NCBI GenBank assembly: GCA_963811885.1
Contig: CAWETB010000015.1
Location: 1,510,755-1,574,754, forward strand
Direction: 5' to 3'
Length of the DNA: 64,000 nt
Source: Gaiellasilicea sp963811885
Lineage (GTDB): Bacteria > Actinomycetota > Thermoleophilia > Gaiellales > Gaiellaceae
The notes under the pieces are model-generated. The model was not told the origin of the DNA and searched no databases. It saw only the letters and a program-made list of their open reading frames with translations. Each line of letters opens with the position of its first letter. The first letter of the stretch is position 1. Positions 63,994 through 64,000 of the stretch are shown here, piece after piece. The position numbers and the translations under genes were made by a program.

Positions 63994-64000
63994 GAGGTGG

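Noticed and set aside
1..64000. CRISPR arrays, rRNA, complete tRNA genes, transposases
   Set aside because: I saw no regularly spaced direct repeats, no rRNA or cloverleaf-like stretches and no transposase or integrase motifs. A tRNA may begin just past the right edge, but too few bases are present.

Overview
The window is high-GC DNA with actinobacterial character: frequent GTG starts, GTGA/ATGA stop-start overlaps, and families common in Actinobacteria (cydABDC, GAP/SfLAP-like, DUF2254, SHOCT, alpha-E/ATP-grasp, three-domain sulfatase). My best guess is an uncultured-type lineage near Thermoleophilia (Gaiellales/Solirubrobacterales). That is an inference from gene content, since there is no rRNA here to test it. 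Many conserved genes (about 20 loci, roughly three dozen breaks) are split by single-base frame changes while the protein on both sides is still well conserved. This looks more like residual indels in the assembly than true decay, so I give one interval per gene and state where the frame breaks.

Layout. 1-6.7 kb: a membrane protein fragment, a SHOCT protein, a K+ channel, a metallo-hydrolase, a formylglycine-generating enzyme (FGE), an RDD/YihY membrane pair and a class II glutamine amidotransferase. 6.7-14.7 kb: a HerA-like ATPase, then a complete cytochrome bd operon (cydA-cydB-cydD-cydC, minus strand) and a divergent DUF1345-like channel. 14.8-17.1 kb: a lower-GC BASS transporter and a type II NADH dehydrogenase. 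17.1-26.9 kb: a tightly coupled minus-strand operon zwf - GH15 glucosidase/trehalase - GMC oxidoreductase - sugar MFS - MFS - aldose epimerase - cation/proton antiporter. 27-31 kb: DUF2254, NfeD-like, and an FGly-type sulfatase (CSPTR). 31-49 kb: mostly transporters and housekeeping accessory genes (GAP-like, ClC, YcaQ-like, NagD-like, PLD, ThrE, MFS, Dcu, PepD, SHOCT proteins, a methyltransferase, two ZIP metal transporters, VOC). 49-56.6 kb: secreted Asp-box/BNR proteins, a lipoprotein, a STAS-like remnant and a REC-PAS protein. 56.7-63 kb: an intact cluster of circularly permuted ATP-grasp, alpha-E and three transglutaminase-like proteins, facing an M14 peptidase. 63-64 kb: a PAS-LuxR regulator and a terminator.

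The most interesting signal is a 17-bp palindrome, TCRYCC-N5-GGRYGA, found seven times, every time between or just upstream of genes and within about 25-76 bp of a start codon: K+ channel/SHOCT, FGE/RDD, amidotransferase, cydA/DUF1345, ndh, zwf/DUF2254 and NfeD/sulfatase. It links alternative respiration (bd oxidase, NDH-2), NADPH supply (zwf operon), ion channels and a sulfatase with its activating enzyme into one candidate regulon, formally similar to the mycobacterial DosR dormancy regulon but with a different operator. I do not recognise this operator. The second highlight is the ATP-grasp/alpha-E/triple transglutaminase operon, a predicted peptide-ligation/processing system with no assigned product.
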